NCBI GenBank assembly: GCA_965216645.1
Contig: CBDCGJ010000061.1
Span: 1-64,000 of the forward strand
Reading direction: 5' to 3'
DNA from: CBDCGJ01 sp965216645
GTDB lineage: Bacteria > Pseudomonadota > Alphaproteobacteria > GCA-2731375
DNA: 64,000 nucleotides
Shown here: positions 9,930 to 19,245 of the stretch, in pieces
Numbering within the stretch: the stretch's first letter is position 1
Layout of the letters: every line of letters begins with the position of its first letter
Made by a program: the position numbers and the translations under genes
Notes under the pieces: model-generated
Databases searched by the model: none
What the model was told of the DNA's origin: nothing
The model's input: only the letters and a program-made list of their open reading frames with translations

Positions 9930-12116
9930 TCAGCCAAGATGCTGGAGAACAATGCGAAAGTTCACGGAGGTCGACGGCTTGGCGTCCCGATCCCGTGTAT
10001 TGTCGCGATCCACCGTGACTTCGATCATGATGCATTCGTCTTCATAATGCAGCCCGGCACCGGTCTTGATGGTTCGCCCGGAGCCGATAAGATCCCGGCG
10101 GCCATGGGCGGAAAATGTCCAGTTGTCGTCAAGCTTGATCCGTGCGGCAGCGTAGATTTCCTCGCGCGGTTCGATATCACGGACGGGATCGTCTTCGTCC
10201 AATCGTAAGTAGCTGACCGTGAAGCGATAGGCGGGCGGCCCCGCGGTCATATACAGTTCATGCCGGTCCAACGTAAGATTTTTTGGATCGAAACGAGTGC
10301 GATGCACGAGATCCAGCCAATGCGCCGGCGATACGGCTAATTCCGTCACGATATCGGATGAGTTTTTGTCCAGTCCGGTGTTGGTGGGGAAGGTCGAATC
10401 GTCTTCTAGCCGATAGACCTGACCAATGGTAAAGCTGGCGGTACCGCCGTTGTCGGCATAGATCGACCCCTTCAACCCGATGTTGATGCGCGTCCCGCTC
10501 TCGACCAGGTCATGGCCCGGAAAACGATTGAGGCTGAATAGATTGGTATTGTCGAATTCGAAACTGATCGAGTCCTCATTGGGAATAGTGCCCGAATTGA
10601 GCCCATTGGGCGCGTAAACGGCTTGTATGATGGGCTCAATAATCTGCTGCCAACTACCGCTTTGGCGCACCAGGGGGAGGCGCCAATCGAGCGCCAAAGT
10701 TGGGATTAGACGGGCCTCCACCGCGTTTTCGGTGCCGATCGCAGGGTTGCTCGTGTCTTCGACCTGGTTGGACCAATATACATCGCCGCGAAGGCGGGCG
10801 ATGAACGTATACAGATCGCCGAACGGTCCGACATGGGGGCTGGTCCAACCGCCGCCGACCGAAAAACGGCGCGTGTCGGCGCCGCCACTGCGGTAGAGCG
10901 AAACCGTGTTGGCATTTAGATCGAAGCGCCCCCAATTGCCGATTGGGTCGCTGAGATAGGAGTATTCGAGCAAGGGCAGCACGTAAGGCGTCAGGGCCGG
11001 ATCGTCGGTTTCCTTTAATCCTTGAAAAGCATAGGCGCTGCCCGACAAAAAGCGCGTGCCCTTCACCTGATGGACAAAGGCCTTTGAGGTCAGGGTATCG
11101 GCGTTGGAAATGTTGTAGCGTTTCAAGTAGGTATCATCGGAGGCTCTACTTGCGTCCCAACCCCATCGCCAATCGTCGCCGAGGCTGAAACGGCCCCAAC
11201 CGTTGATATGTCCTCGAAATTCCTTGCCGCCGATCTTCGCGCCGGTATCGTCGCGCCGGTCCGTGTAGGTGATGCTGCCTTCTGCCTGATAGCGCCCTCG
11301 GTTGGTTAGTTGCCGGTATTCGCCGGTCAGCACCAATCCTTCCCTCTGGGTCATAATGGGTGCAAATGTGGCATCCCGGTCAGGGGCGATGTCGAAATAA
11401 TACGGGACCTGGACATTGACGCCGAGATTGGAATCGTTGCCGAACTTCGGCGCCAAAAATCCGGAAGCCCGTTCCACGGTCGGATCCGGATGCCGGAAAA
11501 ACGGCAGATAGAGTACCGGTATGCCGAAGACCTCCAGCGTCGCATCGCGGTATTCGATCTCGCGTGTGGTCTGACGGTGAATGACCTTGACCGCCTTGAC
11601 CTGCCAGATCAGCGCCCGATCCGGGTCTTCCGCGCAAGGTTTGCACGGACTGTAGACCGCCTTGGCCATTTCCGTTCGCTCGTCGGCGTAGCGGCGCGCG
11701 CCATTGGCGGCGAAACGGGAATCGTCGGTCAGTAGGATGCGGATGCTTTCGATAAACCCAGTGGTCAGTTTTTCGTCAAGTTGAACATATTCCGCGAACA
11801 CGACCTCGCCCGTCGGCTCCGTGAGAGAAACGTTGCCGGTCGCGCTGACCAATCCGTCGCGCTGGTTGTAGTTGACCACATCCGCTTTCAACACGCGGCC
11901 TTCGGAACCGATTTCCACATTACCGCGGGCGGTGACGGTTTCCAATTCCTTGTCGTAGACGACCTCGTCGGCGATCAGCAGGAATGGTTCCTTCCCGGTC
12001 GGGGTTTGGCCCTTGAATTGGGCGGTGGCGACGACCGGCGGAGACAATATTGCGAGAACGAATAAAAACCAGAAACAAATACCCGAAAAAAATCTCACCT
12101 GACTAACCGTCCTCAA
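9930..12116 (-). CDS. lptD: LPS assembly outer-membrane protein LptD
   Basis: LptD is the beta-barrel that inserts lipopolysaccharide into the outer leaflet. A hydrophobic signal segment (residues about 8-31, ending PPVVATA) precedes an OstA/LptA-like jellyroll (LLIADEVVYDKELETVTARG, residues about 46-150) and the long barrel domain. CxxC is present as SPCKPC near residue 158. The barrel shows many alternating aromatic strands, for example RYQAEGSITYTDRRDDTGAK, and ends SVNFRIVLQHLG. At 728 residues it is full length. The start overlaps lptG by 14 bases, tying it to the transporter genes lptF and lptG. Confidence 0.94.
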   Translation of the reverse strand: MRTVSQVRFFSGICFWFLFVLAILSPPVVATAQFKGQTPTGKEPFLLIADEVVYDKELETVTARGNVEIGSEGRVLKADVVNYNQRDGLVSATGNVSLTEPTGEVVFAEYVQLDEKLTTGFIESIRILLTDDSRFAANGARRYADERTEMAKAVYSPCKPCAEDPDRALIWQVKAVKVIHRQTTREIEYRDATLEVFGIPVLYLPFFRHPDPTVERASGFLAPKFGNDSNLGVNVQVPYYFDIAPDRDATFAPIMTQREGLVLTGEYRQLTNRGRYQAEGSITYTDRRDDTGAKIGGKEFRGHINGWGRFSLGDDWRWGWDASRASDDTYLKRYNISNADTLTSKAFVHQVKGTRFLSGSAYAFQGLKETDDPALTPYVLPLLEYSYLSDPIGNWGRFDLNANTVSLYRSGGADTRRFSVGGGWTSPHVGPFGDLYTFIARLRGDVYWSNQVEDTSNPAIGTENAVEARLIPTLALDWRLPLVRQSGSWQQIIEPIIQAVYAPNGLNSGTIPNEDSISFEFDNTNLFSLNRFPGHDLVESGTRINIGLKGSIYADNGGTASFTIGQVYRLEDDSTFPTNTGLDKNSSDIVTELAVSPAHWLDLVHRTRFDPKNLTLDRHELYMTAGPPAYRFTVSYLRLDEDDPVRDIEPREEIYAAARIKLDDNWTFSAHGRRDLIGSGRTIKTGAGLHYEDECIMIEVTVDRDNTRDRDAKPSTSVNFRIVLQHLG

Positions 12117-13197
12117 AATGCAACATCAGCGCGAGGCCGACCAATAAGCAAACGCCGGTGGGCGTCCATGCCGCCAATGCGACGGGAATGGTTCCCGCGA
12201 TGCCGAACGCAGAAACAATATCCGACACAAAATACAGTAAAAACGCCGCGGAGACACCCGAGACGATCATCAAACCTGTTCCGCCACTGCGAATCTGCCG
12301 CATCGTGAATGTGGCCGCCAACAGCACCATCGCGCAGAGCAAAATCGGCAACGCCAGCAATCCATGCCAATACAGGCGATGCCGGTAGCCGGAAAATCCG
12401 GCCTTCTGCAAACTGTCGATGAAGCCCGGCAAGCTCCAGAACGACAGGGTTTCGGGCGGGGCGAAACTGTCATGTATGTTGTCGAGGGTGAGGTCCGTGC
12501 TGAGCATATAGACGTCATGCTCGATCGGGGGCTGATCCGGCCGACTTTCGATCGCACCGGTAATCCGCCAATTGTTTTTCTGCAGTACGGCCGCATCGGC
12601 GTCGATCCGGCCGGCGAATTCGTCGCTGCCGCGGTAAAGGAAGACGGTGACCTGATGCAGCTCTGCGCCGCCCGCCAGAACACGGGTCGCATGAATCACG
12701 GATTGACCGTCATCGCCGGCTTGGCGAAGCCATAACCCGCCTTCCGAAATTGCCAACTGGCTCGGGCGTCCTTCCAGCACATCGTTTTCCAAACGCTCAT
12801 ATTTCGAGATCAGGATCGAGGCGACCGGATTAAATGCCATAATCGCGAAGGCGCCGACGAGTAAGGCGATGATCAATGTCGGCAGGAGAAACTGCCAGAC
12901 CGAAACACCGGCGGCTCTCGCGACCACTAGTTCCTCGCTTCGGGTCAGGCTGGCGAAAGTCCAGATGGCGCCGAACAGGGCCGCGAAGGGCAGAAGTTTC
13001 AGCATCAGCGTGGGAAGCTTCAGCGCCGCCAGTTGCAAAGCGATCACGAAACCGGCGTCTTCGACTTTAGCTGCGCGGCGCAACAATTCCACCATGTCGA
13101 CCAGATAGACAATGGCCATGAAAATGACGAAGGTGAACGCAAGACCGTAGAAAAACTTCTTGGCGAAATATACGCTGAGGGTCGTGGACAAATGCAT
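12103..13197 (-). CDS. lptG: LPS export ABC transporter permease LptG
   Basis: LptG with LptF forms the membrane core of the LptB2FG machine that extracts LPS. The protein has 364 residues with three N-terminal membrane segments (FYGLAFTFVIFMAIVYLVDM; the LLKLLPFAALFGAIWTFASL segment; the FLLPTLIIALLVGAFAIMAF segment), a periplasmic beta-jellyroll, and three C-terminal segments ending CLLVGLALMLHFEDG. The SEELVVARAAGVSVWQFLLP segment is the family's coupling-helix region. It starts on the stop of lptF (TAATG overlap), indicating translational coupling. No lptB is in the window. Confidence 0.94.
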   Translation of the reverse strand: MHLSTTLSVYFAKKFFYGLAFTFVIFMAIVYLVDMVELLRRAAKVEDAGFVIALQLAALKLPTLMLKLLPFAALFGAIWTFASLTRSEELVVARAAGVSVWQFLLPTLIIALLVGAFAIMAFNPVASILISKYERLENDVLEGRPSQLAISEGGLWLRQAGDDGQSVIHATRVLAGGAELHQVTVFLYRGSDEFAGRIDADAAVLQKNNWRITGAIESRPDQPPIEHDVYMLSTDLTLDNIHDSFAPPETLSFWSLPGFIDSLQKAGFSGYRHRLYWHGLLALPILLCAMVLLAATFTMRQIRSGGTGLMIVSGVSAAFLLYFVSDIVSAFGIAGTIPVALAAWTPTGVCLLVGLALMLHFEDG

Positions 13198-14333
13198 TAG
13201 CGCCGCCCCAAAACCAAAGCTCTAAACCCGGGCGCAATGCGCCGTTCGCGGACCAAAACGGCCGCACCGATGGCGATCGGCAACATTAGATTTAGGTAGA
13301 TCAGCGGTGTGAGCAGCGATGCCTGGGCCGTCAAATTCACGAATGCCAGTCCGGCTAGGCGCAATGCCATCACCAGCACGACTGCCACAATCAATCGCTT
13401 GCCGCGGCCGCGCCGATTGAATTCGCCGGTCAACATGACGGCTAGCGCGATCAATGTGAAGGCGAGAGTGTAGAGCGGCGAGGTCAGCATGTCGTGCCCG
13501 GCCGCCCAAAGACGGCCTCTGTTCGACACGTCCTCCGTATTGCTTTCGTCGATCCAAAGCAGGTCGGTAAGATAGCGCTCCTTCGGCTTGCGCCAACGGG
13601 CGCTGGGCTTCTGGACGAATTGACTGAGATCGAGGTTGTATTCGTCGAAATGCAACATCGAGATTTTTCTTCCGGCGCGGTCGAACTGCTGCCGGTTGCC
13701 GTTCAGCAAGACGAACTGCGGTCCCGCCTTGGTGCGAACCAGGGCACCCCGCTCCGCCATCATCGTCACCGGTTGCGCTGGATTGCGGCTGTCGTGGGCC
13801 AGGATTCCGACCAACGTACCGTTTGGGCGGCGGGCGCGGATATAGACGGTCAGATCCTTGTTGATCGTGTTAAATGCGCCTTCCTGCAGTGGCACATAGG
13901 AGATATTGCTACGCAGATCGACTTGCAGATCCCGGAACGCTTGATTGCCCCACGGCACGAAGTAGAGGCTAAGCAGATACGCAAATCCCGTTGCCGCCAA
14001 GGCGAAGAGCAGCGCCGGCCGCGCGAGCCGGAGATTGTTGACGCCTGCGGACCAGATCACCACGAGTTCGCTGTCGGCGTTCAGGCGCTGATAACAATAG
14101 AGTACCGCGGCGACGACGGCGATCGGCAGGATGATCGAAAACACGCCGGGCAGGACCAACGCGGTCATCTGCAGAAAAAACAGCGCGGACAAGCCTTTGT
14201 TGACGATCAAGTCGACGAAACGCAGGGATTGCGTCAACCAAACCACGGCGGTCAGTACCAGGGCGAAGAAAAAGAACGGCCCCAACAGATTGCCCAGCAC
14301 ATATTTGTCTAATCGGCTCACGGCGGCGATCAT
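13197..14333 (-). CDS. lptF: LPS export ABC transporter permease LptF
   Basis: The LptF/LptG fold is shown by N-terminal helices (LGNLLGPFFFFALVLTAVVW), the coupling segment LNADSELVVIWSAGVNNLRL, a periplasmic domain of about residues 130-260, and C-terminal helices near FVNLTAQASLLTPLIYLNLM. I start at ATG 14333 (MIAAVSRLDKYVLGNLL), giving 378 residues as in relatives; the open frame runs 31 codons further upstream with no family similarity. It is the first gene of the minus-strand envelope operon and is divergent from pepA; the 126-base gap holds the promoters. Confidence 0.93.
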   Translation of the reverse strand: MIAAVSRLDKYVLGNLLGPFFFFALVLTAVVWLTQSLRFVDLIVNKGLSALFFLQMTALVLPGVFSIILPIAVVAAVLYCYQRLNADSELVVIWSAGVNNLRLARPALLFALAATGFAYLLSLYFVPWGNQAFRDLQVDLRSNISYVPLQEGAFNTINKDLTVYIRARRPNGTLVGILAHDSRNPAQPVTMMAERGALVRTKAGPQFVLLNGNRQQFDRAGRKISMLHFDEYNLDLSQFVQKPSARWRKPKERYLTDLLWIDESNTEDVSNRGRLWAAGHDMLTSPLYTLAFTLIALAVMLTGEFNRRGRGKRLIVAVVLVMALRLAGLAFVNLTAQASLLTPLIYLNLMLPIAIGAAVLVRERRIAPGFRALVLGRR

Positions 14334-14459
14334 ACGACTTGGCGCGCCTAGGCGACAGCAAAAATGCGCGATATGATGGCCGCGAGATCGCAGATTTAGG
14401 ACCATCGAACACCGGTCGTTTGCCAAGGGCGACCGGTTAATATTGGCAGGGAGTAACCG

Positions 14460-15950
14460 ATGAGAATTTCGTTTTCCGAGTATAAATTACCGACGAAGGG
14501 CGTACTGGTGGTGACGGCCACGGAGGGTGGCAAGTTGGGCCCCAGCGCGCGGGCCGTCGACAAGATGACCAAAGGCGCACTGAAGCGGGCGATCGCCGCC
14601 GATCGATTTGACGGGAAAAGCGGGGAATGGCTAAGCCTGACTGCGCCGGCGGGTGTGGACGTGGACAAAGTGCTTGTCGCTGGTCTCGGGGCCGGTAAGG
14701 ATCTGGATGCGCGCGCCTGCCAGAATATCGGCGGCAATGCGGTGCAAAAGATCGCGAAATCGGGCGCGAAATCCCTCACGATTGCCTGGGATAAGGTCAC
14801 CGGTTGCAAATTGTCCCCGGGCGTCGCGGCGGCCTATGTCGGTTATGGCGCCAATCTCGGCAGCTACCGCTTCGACAAGTACCGCACGACGTTGAAAAAA
14901 GAGCAAAAACCAAGTTTGAGGACCATGACAGTGACCCTTGCCGGCGCCGCCGCGGCGCGGAAAAGCTATAAGGGCATGGCCGCCGTTGCGGACGGCGTTT
15001 TCCTAACCCGCGATCTGGTCGGCGAGCCGGCGAACGTTCTGTATCCGGAGTCCTTTGCTCGAAAATGCAGGGAACTGAAGAAGCTTGGCGTAAAAGTCGA
15101 TGTGTTGAACGAAAAGAAAATGGCCGATCTCGGGATGAACGCGCTGCTCGGTGTCGGTCAGGGTAGCGTCCGGGAAAGCCGTCTCGTGGTCATGCGTTGG
15201 AACGGCGGCAAAGCCAAGGACCAACCGGTTGCCTTCGTTGGCAAGGGCGTCTGTTTCGATACCGGCGGTATCTCCTTAAAACCTGGCCCTGGTATGGAAG
15301 CGATGAAGTGGGACATGGGCGGTGCCGGGACAGTGACCGGTCTGATGAAAGCGCTGGCCGGCCGCAAGGCGAAAGTCAACGCCGTCGGGGTGATTGGTCT
15401 GGTCGAAAACATGCCGGACGGCAATGCCCAACGTCCGGGCGATATCGTCAGCTCCATGTCCGGGCAGTCCATCGAGATCCACAATACCGACGCGGAAGGC
15501 CGATTGGTCTTGGCCGACGCCCTCTGGTACACGCAGGATAAGTTCAAACCGCAATTCATGATCGATTTGGCGACGTTGACCGGTGCGATCATCATATCCC
15601 TGGGCCACGAGCATGCAGGCATGTTCTCGAACGACGACGAACTCTGCAATCGTCTGTCGGCCGCCGGTGAAGCGGTGGGAGAGAAGGTATGGCGCCTGCC
15701 GCTCGGCGATGCCTATGACAAGCTGATCGACTGCGACGTTGCAGATATGAAGAATGTCGGCGGGCGCGGCGCCGGCAGCATTACGGCCGCTCAATTCCTG
15801 CAACGGTTTGTCAATGACGTGCCTTGGGTGCATCTCGATATTGCCGGAATGGCTTGGGCCGACAAGGGAAGTCCGACCGTGCCGAAGGGTGGTAGCGGCT
15901 ATGGCGTAAGGTTGTTGAACAAGCTTGTCATGGATCATTATGAAACCTAG
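14460..15950 (+). CDS. pepA: Leucyl aminopeptidase (M17 family)
   Basis: This 496-residue cytosolic aminopeptidase needs two metal ions. The catalytic half contains VGKGVCFDTGGISLKPGPGM (Lys and Asp ligands), the KWDMGGAGTVTGLM segment and the M17 signature NTDAEGRLVLADAL around residue 343. The N-terminal M17 domain (residues about 1-160) is also complete. The start ATG has GGGAG 8 bases upstream. PepA in gammaproteobacteria also binds DNA, but nothing here tests that. It is followed 17 bases later by holC, the classic pepA-holC pair. Confidence 0.95.
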   Translation: MRISFSEYKLPTKGVLVVTATEGGKLGPSARAVDKMTKGALKRAIAADRFDGKSGEWLSLTAPAGVDVDKVLVAGLGAGKDLDARACQNIGGNAVQKIAKSGAKSLTIAWDKVTGCKLSPGVAAAYVGYGANLGSYRFDKYRTTLKKEQKPSLRTMTVTLAGAAAARKSYKGMAAVADGVFLTRDLVGEPANVLYPESFARKCRELKKLGVKVDVLNEKKMADLGMNALLGVGQGSVRESRLVVMRWNGGKAKDQPVAFVGKGVCFDTGGISLKPGPGMEAMKWDMGGAGTVTGLMKALAGRKAKVNAVGVIGLVENMPDGNAQRPGDIVSSMSGQSIEIHNTDAEGRLVLADALWYTQDKFKPQFMIDLATLTGAIIISLGHEHAGMFSNDDELCNRLSAAGEAVGEKVWRLPLGDAYDKLIDCDVADMKNVGGRGAGSITAAQFLQRFVNDVPWVHLDIAGMAWADKGSPTVPKGGSGYGVRLLNKLVMDHYET

Positions 15951-15967
15951 GTAAGCCACGGAAAATA

Positions 15968-16414
15968 ATGGAAGTTGGCTTTTATCACTTGACCCGGACG
16001 CCACTGAGCAGGGCGTTGCCGATGCTGCTGGAGAAAGTGGTCGAGCGGGGCCATCGGGTCGTCCTGATGGCCGGTTCGCCGCAACGCCTGGACAATTTGA
16101 ACGAGATGCTCTGGACCTTCGATCCCAGTGCCTGGCTACCGCATGGGCGGCGCCAGGACGGCTATGCCGCGTCGCAACCGATCTATTTGACGATCGACGA
16201 GGAGAACCCCAACGGTGCGGACGTCTTGGTGCTGTTGGATGGGGTGCAGCCGGCATTTGTCGGCGCATTCGAACGGGTGATCGACATGTTCGACGGTCAA
16301 GACGATGCGGCGGTTGCGGCGGCTCGGGAGCGCTGGAAGGAACATCGACAGGCCGAGCGACCGCTAACCTACTGGCAGCAGAAGGAAACCGGCGCCTGGG
16401 AAAAGAAACAGTAG
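15968..16414 (+). CDS. holC: DNA polymerase III chi subunit
   Basis: HolC links the clamp-loader complex to single-strand binding protein. The sequence MEVGFYHLTRTPLSRALPML, with EKVVERGHRVVLMAGSPQRL and the LWTFDPSAWLPHGRRQDGYA segment, matches the chi family over its whole 148 residues; the C-terminal tail (RPLTYWQQKETGAWEKKQ) also matches alphaproteobacterial forms. It is in the usual place behind pepA, and converges on the regulator gene one base downstream. Confidence 0.92.
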   Translation: MEVGFYHLTRTPLSRALPMLLEKVVERGHRVVLMAGSPQRLDNLNEMLWTFDPSAWLPHGRRQDGYAASQPIYLTIDEENPNGADVLVLLDGVQPAFVGAFERVIDMFDGQDDAAVAAARERWKEHRQAERPLTYWQQKETGAWEKKQ

Positions 16415-16415
16415 A

Positions 16416-16901
16416 TTATTCGGGATCAACGGCATCCAGTGGAACGCCAGGGACGGATTTGGAATGACGTAACACAGGCGCCGTTTTGACGTTGGCGACA
16501 TTCGGCGCCGGCGTCAGTTCGCTGGTCAGGAAGGTCTGCCACGCGTCCCAATCCTTCGCCACGACTTTCAGGACGAAATCGACCTCGCCCGTCAGCATAT
16601 GGCACTCGCGAACCATGTCCCAGGAACGCACCAAATCCTCGAAAGCTTCCAAATCGCTCTCTGCCTGACTATGCAGGCCGACCCAGGCGAACACGGTCAT
16701 GCCGTAACCGAGCATGTCGCCATTCAGTTGGGCATGGTAGCCTTCGATATAGCCCATTTCCTCAAGCGCGCGCACGCGGCGCAGGCAGGGCGGGGCGGAA
16801 ATGCCGACCCGTTTGGCCAGCTCCACATTGGTGATCCGGCCGTCGTCACGCAGCTGTTCGAGGATATGACGGTCAATGGCGTCGAGTTTAACTTTCTGCA
16901 T
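16416..16901 (-). CDS. Lrp/AsnC family transcriptional regulator
   Basis: A 161-residue regulator. Residues about 4-60 are an AsnC-type helix-turn-helix (LDAIDRHILEQLRDDGRITN then VELAKRVGISAPPCLRRVRA). Residues 65-150 form the RAM ligand-binding domain (GMTVFAWVGLHSQAESDLEA; ECHMLTGEVDFVLKVVAKDW). ATG 16901 begins MQKVKLDAID; the longer reading upstream adds an unrelated leader. It is divergent from the ELM1-family gene, 98 bases away. Ligand and targets are unknown; such proteins usually sense amino acids. Confidence 0.92.
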   Translation of the reverse strand: MQKVKLDAIDRHILEQLRDDGRITNVELAKRVGISAPPCLRRVRALEEMGYIEGYHAQLNGDMLGYGMTVFAWVGLHSQAESDLEAFEDLVRSWDMVRECHMLTGEVDFVLKVVAKDWDAWQTFLTSELTPAPNVANVKTAPVLRHSKSVPGVPLDAVDPE

Positions 16902-16999
16902 GGGATTTCCATAGCACAGCCGGAGCACGAAATAAAATTTCGCGTGTCGACTCGTCCGACTTGTGTTGTGCCCCACCAATCAAACGCTATAACAGGCTG

Positions 17000-17971
17000 A
17001 TGCGAAGCGGCGATATTATCTGCTGGACGGTGACGGAGGGGCATGCCGGCATGGCCAACCAAGCCCTGGGCCTTGCCGAACGTCTTAACCTGACGCCGAT
17101 CCGCAAGACCGTAAAACCGGTCAAGCCTTGGGTCTGGCTGCCGTCCGGCTGGTGGCCGATGCCGCTCCGGGCGCTCGGGCCGGGCAGCGACGCGATCGAG
17201 CCGCCCTGGCCGCATCTTCTGATCAGCTGCGGCCGGCGCAGTGTGCCCTATTCGCTCTATGTCGGTGGCCAAGCCGGGAAAGATTGTTTCCGTGTCCATA
17301 TTCAAGACCCGCTCTGTTCGCTCCGCCACTTCGATCTGGTTGCCGCGCCCGAGCATGATGGGATTAGCGGCGACAATGTCATGCAGACGCTTGGCGCGCC
17401 CCACCGTGTCACGCGGCAGGTCTTGACCGATGCCGCGGCCCGGGCACCTGACGAATTGACCGAACTGCGTCGTCCGTTGCTCTGCGTCTTGATCGGCGGC
17501 GACAGTCGTACCCATAAACTACCCCCAGAATTGATGGTGCGGATCGCCAAGCAGCTCCGATCGTTAATGGATCGGGAAGGGATCGGGCTGGCGGTGACGC
17601 CGTCGCGGCGAACCGGTGCCGAAAACCAGGCCATTCTGGCGGAAGCGTTAACCGGCACAGACGCCTATATTTGGGATTTCCAAGGCGACAATCCTTACTT
17701 CGCCATGCTGGGCCTGGCCGATTACATCATCGTCACCAGCGATTCCGTTTCCATGGTGTCCGAAGCGATGTCGACCGGAAAACCGGTCTATGTCATCGAT
17801 CTCGAGGGTGGGAGCAAGCGGTTCGACGCCTTCCACAATGTGGCGCGGGCGCGGGGATACTGCCGGCCTTTCGACGGCGAACTGGCGCATTGGCAAAGCC
17901 CGACCCTGGACGAAACCGGCCGCATCGCCGCAGAAGTCGCCCGTCGCATGGGGTTGCCGCCACCGGACTAA
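17000..17971 (+). CDS. ELM1/DUF1022 family protein (GT-B-like)
   Basis: This protein of 323 residues belongs to the family named after mitochondrial fission factor ELM1 and is common in alphaproteobacteria. Seen in order: CWTVTEGHAGMANQALGLAE, LLISCGRRSVPYSLYVGG, VHIQDPLCSLRHFDLVAAPE, LCVLIGGDSRTHKLPPELM, and ADYIIVTSDSVSMVSEAMST then VYVIDLEGGSKRFDAFH. The last part resembles the nucleotide-sugar end of GT-B folds, suggesting a glycosyltransferase-like role, but bacterial function is not settled. ATG at 17000 is preferred over the longer frame from 16961. Its end overlaps the convergent aminotransferase gene by 4 bases. Confidence 0.88.
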   Translation: MRSGDIICWTVTEGHAGMANQALGLAERLNLTPIRKTVKPVKPWVWLPSGWWPMPLRALGPGSDAIEPPWPHLLISCGRRSVPYSLYVGGQAGKDCFRVHIQDPLCSLRHFDLVAAPEHDGISGDNVMQTLGAPHRVTRQVLTDAAARAPDELTELRRPLLCVLIGGDSRTHKLPPELMVRIAKQLRSLMDREGIGLAVTPSRRTGAENQAILAEALTGTDAYIWDFQGDNPYFAMLGLADYIIVTSDSVSMVSEAMSTGKPVYVIDLEGGSKRFDAFHNVARARGYCRPFDGELAHWQSPTLDETGRIAAEVARRMGLPPPD

Positions 17972-19179
17972 AGCGCGTCGATCACCTTCGCCATGCGGGT
18001 AAGCGCACGCTCCACGATGGCGCGGGGACAGGCCAGGTTGATCCGCTCGAATCCTTCGCCTTCCTCCCCGAAGATATAACCTTCATCGAAGTAGAGACCG
18101 GCTTTCTCGAACATCAGCGTTTCCAACGCGTCTTTGTCCAGGCCCAACGCGCGGCAATCGATCCAGGCGAGGAACGTGCCCTCCAATGGGAGCACGTTGA
18201 GTTGCGGCATATGATCGGCGGCGAAATCGACCAGGAAGCGGTAATTCCCCTCCATATAGGCAAGTGCCTGCTCCAACCAATCCTCGCCGTGGCGAAACGC
18301 GGCTTCCATGGCGGCGGCACCGAAGGGTGTGACGCTAAACAAGCCGGTCGCGCCGATTTCCGCGTCGAACTTCGCGCGGAGATCGGGATTGGGAGTCACC
18401 GCCTTGGCGAGGTTCAATCCGGCGAGATTGAAGGCCTTTGAAGCGGCGATGCAGGTCACCGAGTTTTGCGCGTATTTGTCGCCGAGACTGGCGAAGGGCG
18501 TATGGGTAAAGCCGGCCATGGTGATGTCGCAGTGAATCTCGTCGCTGATAACGACCACCCCGTTGTCGATCAGAATATCGCCCACGCGACGCAGCTCCTC
18601 CGGCGACCAAACCCGACCAACAGGATTGTGCGGGCTGCATAGGATGGCCACTTTCACCGACGGGTCCGCCGCTTTGGCAGCCAAGTCGTCATAATCCATC
18701 CGGTAGACCCCGTTCTCGAGGACCAAGGAATTCTTGACCAGCCGCCGATCGTTGTTTTCCACCATCATGGAGAAGGGGTAGTAAACCGGCGTCTGGATCA
18801 AAACCCCGTCACCGACATTCGAATAGGCGCGTATCGCCATGGCCAGGGCCGGCACCACGCCGGGCGTGATCGAGATCCAATCGGCGTCGATCTTCCAATT
18901 GTGGCGCCGTTCGAACCAGTCGATCGTCGCGGCCAGGAAACTCTCCGTTTTTGCCGTATAGCCGAAAATCGGGTGCTCGGCGCGTCGCTGCAATGCTTCG
19001 ACGATGGGTGGCGCGCATTCGAAATCCATGTCGGCGATCCACATCGGTAACACTTGGTCGTTGCCCAGCTCGGGATCGGTCCGATCCCACATTTCCAATC
19101 CGTCGGGCGTGCCGCGCGCACTCCATTTGATTGATCCGGTCCCCTTGCGCGGGACGATCTTGTCGAAATCGTAAGTCAT
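17968..19179 (-). CDS. MalY/PatB-type PLP aminotransferase (cystathionine beta-lyase-like)
   Basis: A fold-type I PLP enzyme of 403 residues. Substrate-site motifs LPMWIADMDFECAPPIVEAL and HPIFGYT are typical of MalY/PatB. The cofactor is held by SPHNPVGRVW (about 182-191), SDEIHCDI (212-219) and the Schiff-base Lys248 in AASKAFNLAGLN. This group cleaves C-S bonds in cystathionine or cysteine conjugates, or acts as an aminotransferase; sequence alone does not decide. It has its own upstream gap of 66 bases to the preceding minus-strand gene. Confidence 0.9.
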   Translation of the reverse strand: MTYDFDKIVPRKGTGSIKWSARGTPDGLEMWDRTDPELGNDQVLPMWIADMDFECAPPIVEALQRRAEHPIFGYTAKTESFLAATIDWFERRHNWKIDADWISITPGVVPALAMAIRAYSNVGDGVLIQTPVYYPFSMMVENNDRRLVKNSLVLENGVYRMDYDDLAAKAADPSVKVAILCSPHNPVGRVWSPEELRRVGDILIDNGVVVISDEIHCDITMAGFTHTPFASLGDKYAQNSVTCIAASKAFNLAGLNLAKAVTPNPDLRAKFDAEIGATGLFSVTPFGAAAMEAAFRHGEDWLEQALAYMEGNYRFLVDFAADHMPQLNVLPLEGTFLAWIDCRALGLDKDALETLMFEKAGLYFDEGYIFGEEGEGFERINLACPRAIVERALTRMAKVIDAL

Positions 19180-19245
19180 GAAACGAGAAAGCTCCGAAAC
19201 CGGAAAAGTCTGACCGGGGGTATATGCTAGAAAATGACCCTGCTG